DNA from: Orthonyx spaldingii
Taxonomy: Eukaryota; Chordata; Aves; Passeriformes; Orthonychidae
Reading direction: 5' to 3'
NCBI GenBank assembly: GCA_013397795.1
Contig: VZTJ01002637.1
Span: forward strand, 86,485 to 150,484
DNA: 64,000 nt
The stretch's first letter is position 1, and the number at the start of each line of letters is the position of its first letter. The notes under the pieces were generated by a model. It was not told the DNA's origin, did no database searches, and was given only the letters and a program-made list of their open reading frames with translations. The position numbers and the translations under genes were made by a program. This document shows, piece after piece, positions 37,508 through 48,899 of the stretch.

Positions 37508-40500
37508 TTTTAGTAGATAGTTTGAGGTACAGATCCCTAAACCAGAGTTATAATGACTGTCATTATCTCAGTGGCTTTTCTTCCACTAGGATCAGCTTCT
37601 GATCCTGCAATTTTGCAATGGATCTTTCTGTTTTAGAGATAAAACAGGAAAGATGAAAGGTCCAGCCTGCAACATCAATGCAATTTGCAAGTAGATATGT
37701 TTGTTATGGTTGCCTCTCTTAGATGTCTTCTCTGCTGCTAAACTGACAGAACTTTGCATATTTGTGAAATTTGCTGATTGTCACAGTTTTTTGACTTAAA
37801 CAATTATCATTATAGATAATTGGAGTGAGTTGTCCAAGTGGCTGTTTTGTGAATTTATAATCTCCAGAGCACTAGTTATTATTGTATATCCTTGAGCTGG
37901 GCCCTCAGGCTTACATTTGAAAAGATTTTTCTTAACTACACTTGGAATGTGAAAATGTTCAGTACACTAAACTCTGAGCATTATCTGTGGAAAGGGATTG
38001 AAGGCAGAGCTGGAACTCACATTTTGGTCTTCAGAGGTAAGCACTTAAAACTGAGGTAAAAATGTAGGTTTTTTAAAACATTTCTTTATGTTTTAATGAA
38101 GTTTTTCAGATGTCTGCTTCTTGAGTGATATACTGACATAGTGATGGGAAGCATATCTAATGATATTAGTCATGTGAGAATGGGATTGAAAGGTAGGAGA
38201 ACAAAATGATAGTGTGGGAGGAGGAGGGATTGTTCTGTCTGATCAGGACACCGTTGCCAAAGTAGAGTGCTCCAGCTCCTCTATTTCTCTGCTTCCTGAT
38301 ATTTTCTATTTCAAATACAGACCTCCTGACAGGCTGTCTGGTGCAAAAATTCAGAGAACAGAAAAAATCCCTGAGCTAGTCTGCATGAGTTGGATATGTA
38401 GGAACGTGAAAGGCATTAATTGAAAACATAGAGAAAAATTCTTAGCTGGTGTAATTCATAATAACTACTGCAGATGACTAGTTTATACCTGCTGAGTGCA
38501 AATCCCATAGGATGCCTTCACAAGCACTGATTTTAGAATAATTCAAAGGTGAATCAATTTTAGAATTTTAAACACCCAATATTTAAATTCTTTATTCTGA
38601 CCATTACTCAGCTTTCTAGGTAGAAAGTGGGATAACTAAACTTTTTTTAAATGAAAAAAAAGACATTTAATTATTCAAAATTACAGATTTGAGTGGCCTG
38701 AAAAGAGGAGTAAATCTAATTTCTGATCTCTTTCATAGATTTAGCAGAAGCTAGCACACTCCATAGGAGATATCTATACTGACTCCTGTGAACAATTGTG
38801 TATTCTACAAACTGCTTGGATAAAAATATGGGATTAGCATTCACAGCCCCAGACATGTGATTTGAGATCATCCTCAAATCCCACCACCCTGAACCAGTGG
38901 TCTTTAAAATGTCAAAAGATTGTGCTTATTGTTTCTGTTATTACAGTGAAGTAATAGAAAATACATCTAAAAATGTCTAGTCTTTCTAGACAACAAAAGA
39001 CTTTATGTCCTGGCAAAGATATTAGTTGAGGAACATTAAATCTGCAGTACTTGAAAAGCTACAAGTCAAGCATTCTATCTAGTATATCATAATATCATGC
39101 ATACCTAATAATCGAGTGTTGCTATACTTGACTTTCTGAAGACATAGCTCAAACTCTGCTCCTCTAATCATCGGAATGCAATCCTCATGCTGTATTCTCA
39201 TACAGAGTCAACAAAATAAGACCCATAAGACACTACGAGTTACTTGGCATAACTGAGTTTTCAAATGCAAAAAAAAAAAAACCAAACAAAAAAAACTCTT
39301 AGAGGAGACAATGGAACAAACGGTCTTTTTCAATACATTTATCTGGAAAAGATATATCTCTAACTAGATCTCGGGCTATATATCTAGAGATAGATCTAGG
39401 TACATAATTCTTGGAGGCACAGGATTTTTTGATTTTGGTAGAAGTTCTGAATATGCATTTATCAATACATTTGTTTTATGTTTTCATAAATGCTGTAGAA
39501 ATTTATGTTGAAATCAAGACTTCTAACCCAATACAGTGATCACCTTGTGTTGTGTATTTTAGGATGAGTTGTCTTAGCCTGCTTTGGTTAGTGAACTTAT
39601 TTATGAGTGGTAGAGAAGTAAACCTGAAATCATACGGTCACAGAAATTTTGTCTGGAGAACATCATCTAGTCTTACCTCCTGACTGAACCAGGACTACCC
39701 TTAAGACTGGATTGATTTTCCCATGCCAATTTCCTTCATGTGTCTGCAAAAAGGTTCTAAAAAAAAAAAAGGCCGTTGTCTTTTCAGACACTGACCCATG
39801 ACTGACTGATTTACAGTTTCCTGGTTCTTTCTTACTCTTTCTGAAGAGAACCATATTTCATAACCTTTTGCAAATGTCAGACACCTCCTCCAGTCAATGG
39901 AATATCTCACAAACCACAAGTTCGAATTTCAGCATCCTCAAATATTTAATGTCTGGTCTCATGGATGGGAATAAAATCAGATTTCCCAATTAGTCTTTAT
40001 TGTTCTTGGTTATCCCTCTACTTCCCAATCCATTTTGACATCCCCAGAAATCTGTGCTATATGGATGTTTTATATACACACTCAAGTGTACATGCTGACA
40101 AGTGCACAGGATAAACATGAGAAAGATAGAGTATTATAGTCAAAAAATGAAGACTAGGAATAAATGACTGCCTAGAAATTATTTTTATTTAGTTAGTAGG
40201 AGAGAATTCAGCATAGTTAATTCTCATTTTGGTATTTTCTTTATTAAACAGACATAAAAGCTAAATATGTTTCCCTGGAGGGAAAATTGTCACAAACTGA
40301 GAAAAAAATTTATTTTAATAAAGAAATAAAACAAGATGTTAAATGGCAGGCCCAAGTAGGAACTCATGACCGCTGGCAGTATACTGTCACTCACCTTCCC
40401 CTAGTGAATTCATTTGCTGTAAAGATTAGAAATATCATCCTTCATGTCAGAACCAAACCCATTAGATTTGTATCCAGAGTATGAAGGGAATTTTAAAACT

Positions 40501-41798
40501 TATCTAGAAGCTCTTATACTTCTGTAATCTTATAGCTCAGCAGCTGAATATCTTGGATTCTAACTCAGTGTTTGAACTGATGGGCATCAACCTATTAAAT
40601 TTATGTGGGCAATGGAGTGTTTCAGAACATGAGCTGATAAAAAAGGAAATTAAAAAAGGATTTCAAATCTACATATGAATCTCTCAAATTTTGTGTTACC
40701 CTAAATCTATTTTTAACAAAAGATAAAGTGTTACAGCTAAAATTTGCACCACGGTTTAGTTTTAATTGAATTTCTGGCTTTTGTTCAGTTTTGGTATAAT
40801 ACTTTTGGGGATTGATCTGAACAATTTTTCCATTAAAAAAACCCCCGAACCCTAAAATATTATCTCAATTTAAAATGGAACAGGATTTTCCTAGTAATCA
40901 ATAGCATAATATCTTTTAAAAAACAAAGAGAACTGACCTGACATATTTTACTATCTTTCTTTCCTAAGAGAAGAGTGAGGAGGGAAAAAAAAGTGAATGA
41001 GCCTTGTTAAAAAACAGAGAAATATTATGCTTAATTAGGAAGATAATATAATCTTGTAATCTTGTTGCAACGCTGTACTCTACATAAAACCATAAATGTT
41101 AACAAAGTTGACAAAGTTTTCTGTTGTAATTCTGTTTAATTCAAGCAGTCTACCATAGAGCTGGGTAAAATTATTGGGGTTTTTTTACACTTGAGAAATC
41201 TTCAGTAAAAATCTTTGGTAACCTGTTGAACCATTATGCTTTCATCTTGTCTCACTGCAAAAGAGAGTAGGCTAGCAGTGGAAACATAGACATGGAATTT
41301 GAAAATATAGCTTACATTTGTTTGAACCAGTTTTATTCTTGAGGTAGGTCAGTGTAGTACTACAGATCAGTAGGGTACAGAGTATGCTTCATTAATCTAG
41401 ATGCACAATAAAAATAATTAAAATAAAAACCTGTTGTCCTTAAAAGTGATGTTTATGGTCTCATGTATTAAAAGTAGTTATTGTAGTTCCAGAAACGAAG
41501 GTCAATTCAACATTTTATATGAAACTCAGCTCCAGATTTAGGTATCCAGGTTGTCTGTTAACAATTTAGATTTCTCTGTGTGTGCTACTTGTCTAAATTT
41601 TCATTACATTCAGTGAAGAACTAAATTTGCAGTCAACAGAATTTATCTTGTTTTGAAAGCAGACTTACTTGGCCAAAACAAAGTATATTAAAGAAAAACC
41701 AGCTCCAAATCTTAGAATCAAGCTTTTTGACAGAATATGCTACAGACTTTTGCTCTCCTTTTCTTCAGAAAGTCTCCAGTTTGAATTCTAAATTGTAA
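37508..41798. other. AT-rich sequence with no recognised feature
   Basis: No gene, RNA or confident repeat. The 69-codon plus frame at 38214-38423 and the minus frames at 39663-39919 show no recognisable domain. A small self-complementary patch 'tatctagagatagatctagg' lies near 39381. An A-rich run lies near 39270. Confidence 0.5.
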
Positions 41799-41800
41799 AT

Positions 41801-41985
41801 AGAATCACAGAGTAGCTGAGGTTGAAAAGCATCTCTGGAAAGATTGTAGTCCTACAGAAAGTAGGTCAAATGGAGCAGGTTTCTCAGAATGGTGCTCAGT
41901 TGGGTTTTGAATATCCCTAAGGGTGGAAATTCTACAACTTCTCCAGACAATTTGTTCCAGTGTCTGACCACCATCCCATAAAAAA
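41801..41985 (-). mobile_element. CR1 LINE 3' fragment, minus strand
   Basis: The plus strand reads 'agaatcacagagtagctgag', 'gttgaaaagcatctctggaa', then 'ggtggaaattctacaacttc', 'tccagacaatttgttccagt' and 'gtctgaccaccatcccat'. On the minus strand this gives the conserved CR1-tail pseudo-peptide 'VVRHWNKLSGEVVEFPPLG' inside a 117-codon frame (41852-42205). The rest of that frame is not CR1-like, so it is not a gene. The CR1 match ends at an A run near 41980. Confidence 0.92.
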
Positions 41986-41989
41986 AAAA

Positions 41990-44900
41990 ATTGTGATGCA
42001 GTGTGATAAGATTGTATGAATGCTTTTTGTTAGGAATTAAGGTAAGGATGTTAATGTAAAACCATTTAGTGAATGATACTTTATACGCAATAAATAACAC
42101 AATACCTTGAGAGGAAGAAAAGAGAAAATAATGTGAGAAAAGTACATGTCTAAACATAAAATCACATAGTTGAATATAATGCATGCTGAATTTGTATTCC
42201 TTCAACTTATATGCACAGCCATAGCAGTCTGAGAGAGCGCCCTACTTAACAGCTTCTAGTCTCTTGAACAAACTGAAGCACAATGAGCATTGGCATCAGT
42301 CGAGCTGCACACATGGGAGGTTGTGTGAGGGCCAAGCAGCAGTCATCAGGCTGCACATCTTTACCTTTTAGATGCTTGTCCCTTAGCACCCAACTCAATA
42401 CCCGAGAGAGAAGGTAGGAATTTCAGAGGAGTGAGCTAATTGTATGAGAGACTTTTAGAGAAAACCAACAGGAAATACTGAGCACAGAGGGAAAGCCAAG
42501 TTCCTGCCATTCTCTGAGAACTACAACCCCCCCCAAAAATGATACTTCAAGAAAAGTTTCCCTTTTTCTACCTCAAATTCACTTTTGAGAACCAACCCTT
42601 GCAGAAGAAAATTCAACAAATTTGCTTTGCAAGACATGTCCAAGACTCACTATTTCCAAAATTATTCCAATAAAGAAAAATATTACATTTTTAAGGCAGT
42701 ACACTCATGATGGATCTGGGAATTGTAAACCTAGATTTGCTTGAAGCTCATGTACTTTACAAGTGCTCTGTGAACAGAGACTGAGTTAGTTTATTGATTA
42801 TTCTGGAAAATCAGTTATGTCCTTTCCTTCTCTTGAAGTTTCTATAAAATGAGAAAAGATCTTGTAGGGATAATCAGGACCACAAAACCAAGTGGTCTGG
42901 CTATTATAAGGTGAATTTCCACTCTTTCAGCTATGACAGCCTCTAATAAAGCAAATCTCTTGAAGTACACTGAGAATATTCTAAGCATCAAGCATTCAAA
43001 AACATTGCCATTGTTATGGCAATGCTATGCTTTTACAACCTATGACTTCATCCATCTTAATAACTAAATTGGATCAGGGTTCATTCTCTAGTTTTGGCAG
43101 CACAGAAATTCTTTTTCTTACAAAATTACACTCTCTTACCTCTCAGAATATAATGATTGTATTCAAATAGAATTGCTGTTAACAAAGCTGCATTTTTTTT
43201 TCAGTGAGAATGTAAGTCAGCCTTAGAAAACAGCACCGGCAAACACTGAATAAAGATTTTAGTGTTATGGAGCAGTATATGCAAGTGCTGAGTCCTGTGG
43301 TCTTGTCCTGTTTAATTTACTATTGAAAATGTAAGCAGCAGAGATTATACAGAAGTTAAAATTGTTATTTCTCAAGAAGTAATGTTTAAGGAGTTACAGG
43401 TTTTTTTCCAGATTGCATATTTGAACATTGTCCTTCAATTCCACCTACCCTTTTTAAATGTTGCTTTTTACTCTTGAAATACTTCTACATTTTCTCGAAG
43501 TTTTCAACAGAATATATGTTCAGGGTGCTGAGGACTTCAGGAGACCTTGACAATAATCCTTATCGGATGCAGGGTTCATCGCCTTGCTCAAGGCTCTTGC
43601 ATGGCTGCCAGAGATCACATCGTTTTCTACTAATCTCTTAGGGATGCTCAAAGGATTAATTAGTTAATGTGTTGTGAAGTACTTTGAAGATGAAAAGTGC
43701 TAAGCATTATGAGGGAAAAGGTTGGGGAGGGGAGCTGGGGTTTGACACGTAGCTGAAATACAGCTTCAAAATCTCTAATTTGTTATTAAGAGCCTTAATT
43801 CTCTTTGAATTTTCTATGATCTGGGTTTCAGAACAGTAAGAAAATCTTTAAAACATCACCCTACTTCGTTTGAACCAGATGAAGGTTACACATGTTTCCC
43901 CTCTGTTCTTTCCCTTTAATTAATTGTGATAAATGCAATGGAACTTGCTGTTCAAAGAGTTTCAACTGCTTAAATGTTACCTTGTAGTAAATATAAAACA
44001 TTGTATGCTTGCATGACTTTCCAACCGCTTGTGAAAAGGAGAAAAGAATTGTCAATGTGCCCCAGGAGGAATGGAAAAAGGTGTGAAAGCACCACCATTG
44101 GAGCTGGAGCACTTCAGTGGTGTTTGAATTTATGCCTCAAGTTTGTTGGATCAAAAGAACTTAAATCTCCCTATTGTCCCTCCACAGACTTCTACACTTT
44201 CAGTGGTGGGGCCATGGTATCAACGGAGCTAAGATTTGCAGTTTATCAGGTGGAATGTGGGCAATATTTTTTAGGAATACAAGAAGAAAGGAGTTAAAAA
44301 CTGCTCCCTTTTTGTTCAAATGCTGAAGCTATCAGCACATGCTTTTGTCTTGTATGTGACTTCTCTTTATCAAAGCACAGGTACCCTTATCCCACAATTC
44401 TGGATGTAACTGTGATCAGCAAATGACTTTTGGGAAAAATGTGTTTTCCAGATGTAACCTCAAGGCTGAGTCTTTTGAATGCGCTAAAGAAGAGCAATCA
44501 TAAACAATTTTCCACTTCTACTTATAATGTAATGGAATTTGTTTCCACTTGTATTGAGAGTAAATTGTGTCCAGTCTTTTGGAGACATCCTGCCTCAGAT
44601 TCTTCTGGAGACTCTAACAGGTGAAAAATCAACCCATGTATCACAAATATGCATATTCAACAAAGCCCTTATCTAACAGAAGTTCAACATACCTGCCCTT
44701 ATAGACCGCTCATTTATAAATGTTATAATAGTGAAAACAGAGATAGAATCTTTTTTCTTAAAAAAAAAAAAAGCAAACAAAATCTGAAACAATGAAAGAA
44801 TGAAGAGTGAGAAATATTACTCTTAGTAATAAGTCAGTTCTGCAGAATGGTATTAAAAATTTATTTTTAGGATGTCATAACTGAACTAAAATATCAAAAT

Positions 44901-45410
44901 AGGTATGCTTCATCTTCTGCCTTTATTTATGTCCTTTCATATGATTTTATGACTTCTAAATTCAAAAGAGAAACCAAATAAAAATGAAAAGGCAGGAATT
45001 TCCAATATTCCAACATGTCATGAACATGCACATTTATGCAATTTGGAGTTTTTGGTGGTAGTTTTAATATGCATAAAAGCAGGCAAAAAATTGCCATGCT
45101 GTCAGTATTTCTAAAAATGCCTTGAATTATCTTCTCTAATTTGATCACTAGAGACAAGAAGACTATCTCTTCACAGCCTGCCTAGGTGATAAATGCATTT
45201 TAATGGAATTACTTATAACACCACTACTAAAATCATATTGATTAAATAACTTTGTGTTTGAACTAGTGAGCTGGTCTTGATGAAAAAAAGTACTGCCTCA
45301 AAAATGTTGACTAGAAGATTAAATTACCTTTGCAAATACATCCTATCACATATCATGACCACACCTTCAATTTTAGAGTGGCTTTAGACCATCAGGAAGC
45401 AAAACTATTA
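41990..45410. other. Unique-looking sequence with possible ancient relics
   Basis: No gene was recognised. At about 43655-43710 the words 'ttgtgaagtactttgaagat' and 'gaaaagtgctaagcattat' resemble the tail of old amniote SINE/LINE relics. At about 44200-44265 'atcaacggagctaagatttg' and 'cagtttatcaggtggaat' resemble another old amniote interspersed family. Both calls rest on recall of short words. The 107-codon frame at 43974-44297 overlaps the second one and has no domain. Confidence 0.35.
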
Positions 45411-45416
45411 AACTCC

Positions 45417-45448
<32 letters not shown>
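45417..45448 (+). repeat. AAT trinucleotide microsatellite
   Basis: About ten and a half perfect AAT units. In-frame translation gives a poly-Asn or poly-Tyr run in open frames at 45330-45545 (plus) and 45373-45660 (minus), neither of them genes. Confidence 0.95.
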
Positions 45449-45449
<1 letters not shown>

Positions 45450-45460
45450 CAATCCAACAG

Positions 45461-45493
45461 TACATATAGTATTGCCATACATATAGTATTGCA
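45461..45493 (+). repeat. Two-copy tandem repeat, unit about 17 bases
   Basis: 'tacatatagtattgcca' is followed immediately by 'tacatatagtattgca'. This is probably replication slippage next to the AAT microsatellite. Confidence 0.85.
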
Positions 45494-45494
45494 T

Positions 45495-45969
45495 ATCTTC
45501 TTAGGTATTTGTTTGACAGACTGGAAGATGTTTTTATTCTGTTAACATTGTTGTTGTTTTGAAATATTTCAGCAATTATTGTCCAAAGTAACATTTTTTG
45601 CATTTTATCTTTGCAAAGTTGATCACATTTTATTTCATCATTTATAATGATATTAATCAAAAATCCTTCTTTGTTCTAAGGTCTTAACTCAAATGTAAAG
45701 AAAGTCACACAAAACAAAGTAGTTACAGTGTTAAGCTTCAGCCACCAGTATATTTAAGATTGGACGTAAGTGAAAATTTGAAATGCATAGTTTTAAAAAT
45801 GAGGATGTGAATACTAATGCTATAATAGCAATATATGATCAACAAAATACTTGTTTGGCCTGGTAACTTTTCTCCAGTATTGATCAGTAGCACAGGGTAT
45901 GAGAACAGGCAAATACATAGGGACAGTTCCCATCAGTATGTAGTTTAGGTGCTTTTCGCACAATAGATG
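45495..45969. other. Short spacer with no recognised feature
   Basis: AT-rich flank upstream of the solo LTR; nothing else was seen. Confidence 0.5.
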
Positions 45970-45975
45970 GTAAAG

Positions 45976-46349
45976 TGTTGTAATGCATTTGAACACTGAC
46001 GGTGTGCCCCAGCCAAAACCACCTATAGTTATGCTTATCAAAACCCTCAAGAATTCATCAAGGCCACTGAAATGTAAGCTGCGCTAAATTGGGAAAGGAA
46101 AAGCTGAAAAACAGAATACCAAGACAGCAAGAAATAGATAAAGAAAGACTGTGCTGCACTAAATCAAGAACCAATTATATTTTCCGAAAAGTGCATGCAG
46201 AGCGCGTGGACAAGACAGAGGGACCAATCACGTAATGTGTGATCGCGTGTACAGCACTTGTAAAAGTATAAATAAGAGTGTTTTGTAAACAATAAATGGC
46301 TTCTGCGAAATCACATTGATTCATTGTTCAGAAGTCCTGAGCTCCCGCA
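45976..46349 (+). mobile_element. Solo LTR of an endogenous retrovirus, ERVK-like, with 6-base target duplication
   Basis: The 374-base element begins TGTTG and ends CCCGCA, so it has the 5'-TG...CA-3' ends of retroviral LTRs. It is flanked by the identical 6-base words 'gtaaag' at 45970-45975 and 46350-46355. Inside are a CCAAT word (46224-46228), a TATA box TATAAATA (46267-46274) and a polyadenylation signal AATAAA (46291-46296). The order and close spacing fit a plus-oriented U3-R-U5. A 6-base duplication is usual for ERVK/beta- and alpharetrovirus-like integrases, whereas ERVL/gamma types usually give 4-5. No internal viral region remains, so it is a product of LTR-LTR recombination. Subfamily name not determined. 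Confidence 0.9.
46267..46296 (+). promoter_or_regulatory. LTR TATA box and polyadenylation signal
   Basis: TATAAATA at 46267-46274 is followed by AATAAA at 46291-46296, only 16 bases between them, inside the solo LTR. The polyadenylation signal so close to the TATA box resembles alpharetroviral LTR layout, where it lies near the cap site. Whether it is still active is unknown. Confidence 0.75.
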
Positions 46350-46355
46350 GTAAAG

Positions 46356-48430
46356 CATTTTGTGATTTGTTTTTTCTTCCATGGGTTTGCTTTGCTCCTT
46401 TTTGAGCCTCCAGCAGTTTTTTTATCAAGAGCATGTTTTTGACGAGCCATTGTGCAAAGCAATACATCCTTCTGGTGACTTTCCATCTCTCAGCTGCTAT
46501 GAATTTGCACAGCTCATGCTTTCTAAACATGTACTTTCTAAACAATACTTAACTGCAACATCATAGCTTTTTAAAAGCTGCCTGATCTGAGAAGAATGAT
46601 TCAAAATGTATACCGTAACATTTAGATGTCACACATCTATCCCATTTAAAACAAACGGCACCAACCCACGTCCCCAGCTGTAGCACTGGCCCATATCACT
46701 AAACTGTTGACCTGATCCCACGTGTCTGTGGCTCATATCAGCTGACACTATCTATTTCAGATAAATTGTCTGAAGGATAATATATACTGAGGATCATTCC
46801 AAGAGTTGGACATGACCTGCATTTTTTGGGGTAAACAAAATTCAAGTAGTTAAATGGAAGCTAAGCTACAAAGTTCATTCTCAGGGTCTAAGAATGTCCA
46901 TGGTGGAATGTGGACATATGAGCCAGAGATCAGCCTAAAGGCATTTTTCAGTAAAATTCTTAGACATACAGGTTTTTAAAAATGCAAAACAGAACTGAGT
47001 CAAAGAATATGTAAGGGCAACTTGTTATGAACCTTTATCTTTGTCATTAAGAATCAACAAGATGACTAAATGTTAAATGCTTTTTATTACTAAGTTAAAA
47101 ACAACAATATAAATATATTTTCTTAGCCTATATGGTCAGTACTAACAATAACAGTAAACTAAGCCTTACAACTAACTGAGCAGTATGGCCTGTTCGTGTC
47201 AAACATTTTATCTTGATGTCTTGACAACAGTCCAAGCCATTTCAAATGAGGAGTGATAATACTTGAGCAAATACTATAGGTATAGCTTAGCTGAATATTT
47301 TAGCTGTGTGCGCTAAAGCTGCTGAAGTCCCAATCCTGTATTAACTGATCTCTTTAATGTGTGCTAAAATATTAGCCAATATTTCATTCCATTGTCTTCA
47401 TAAATGTAATACAAAGCTATTCCATCTAAATCAAACACAGATCAAAATCTTACTTCCATTTGATTAGGATTTTGCTAACACATTTTAGTCTCTCACCTTA
47501 GTGTTTCCACAGATTCTGAAAAGATATTTGACAGAATAGATTGAACATTTCTGGGTTTATTGCAATTTTTTTGAGGCTCTGACTTCAGGAAAGCATTTTG
47601 CTTCTGAGTTGACAGCTTTATTCCAACCCTAAGGCATCTGTGATAATTAATAACTGTGTCAGATCAGTTCATTCTAAACAGATGTGCTATGCAGGGTTTT
47701 TCCTTATCTCTTCTGTTTTCTACCTTGGCAAGTGACCTTTATTAAATTATGTTTCAAACCAGGAATTCGTGACATTCAGATTCATAGGGCAAGATGAGAA
47801 TACCATTATCTCAGTGCATACAAGAAGCTATATTATTCTATAGTGTTCTGAGTGTATCTGACTCACAGGCTTTCTGTTTCAGATTTTAATGCAGGTTTTG
47901 GTGGAACAAACATTAACACCAAATCAGGGTAAAATATTCCTCTTTCATTCAATTTTATTTCTCCTTTTTTTTTATTTTTTTTTCCAATTTAAGGTATACA
48001 AATTGGTTTTATCTGCTTGGTGATTATATACTCATTTCCTTCTACATTTGAAATATATTTTTTACTTTTTTCTCATTTCTACTTATTTATTGTCTAAACT
48101 AGAAACTGTTTCTTTAAGAAATATATTTTAGAGATGTTATGAATGAGTGTTTTATGCACAAATATCTCAAACCATTTTGTTCTCCTATCTGAAAAGTAGT
48201 AGGAAAATTGTGTCAGGGATCCACTTGTCATTCAGTTATGCTTCGTGGGTTTTTTGGTTCTGTGGCTTTAAGATGAAATAACGGAGAAATTCATAAACTG
48301 GCTACACAATTTACAAAAAAATTGTAAAAAAAGGGTAAATTAACCCATCTAAGCCACCAAGAGCATCAAGTCATGAGATCATAATTACTTTTAAAAAACC
48401 ATCTCTTTCTTGGACTCCTCTGTTTGAGCC
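46356..48430. other. AT-rich sequence with no recognised feature
   Basis: No gene or repeat was recognised. Short open frames overlapping on both strands at 46321-46566 are probably chance. A T-rich stretch lies near 47967-47990. Confidence 0.5.
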
Positions 48431-48870
48431 TCAGTTCCTGACAAGAGTCCACTCCAGTGAAGGCTTACCTTGAGCTCACAGATTCCTCTAGGGCACATCC
48501 ACTTACTACATTGTGGGATGCTCCATGGGCTACAGGTGGATATCTGCTTCTCCGTGGACTTCCACAGGCAGGGGGACAGCCTACTTCACCACAGTCTTCT
48601 CCACAAGCTTCAGGGGAATCTCTGCTTTCACACCTGGATCACCTCCTCCCCATTGTTCATCTCTGGTCTTGGTGTCTGCAGAGCTCATGTTTTTTCCTTT
48701 AATCCTCACTGTTTGTGCAGTGTTATTCCCATTCTTAAATATGCTTTCCCTGAGGTGTCACCCTTTTGGCTCCAGGGCCCAGAAGTGCCCGCAGTGTATC
48801 AGCTGGAGACAGCTGGAACCAGCTGTGTCCACACGGGAAGACCTGGCCTTAATTTCACCATTTCATCTGT
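48430..48870 (+). repeat. GC-richer block, probable avian interspersed repeat (unclassified)
   Basis: Sharp rise in GC against AT-rich flanks. Words such as 'ccactccagtgaaggc', 'gatatctgcttctccgtgga', 'cagggggacagcctacttca' and 'caggggaatctctgctttca' recur, to my recollection, in a dispersed repeat common in bird genomes and possibly LTR/ERV-derived. All three plus frames stay open for 80-200 codons (48457-48702, 48470-48916, 48513-49109). This reflects few stop codons in the GC-rich part, and none shows a known domain. No LTR ends or target duplication were found. Confidence 0.45.
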
Positions 48871-48899
48871 ATATACACATTTGCATGCACATTTTTGTT

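Noticed and set aside
39915..39935. 'gttcgaattt' as a tRNA B-box
   Set aside because: There is no matching A-box or cloverleaf at tRNA distance upstream.
41852..42205. 117-codon minus frame with a conserved-looking end
   Set aside because: The conserved-looking part is the CR1 3' region read through; the remainder has no protein-like features.
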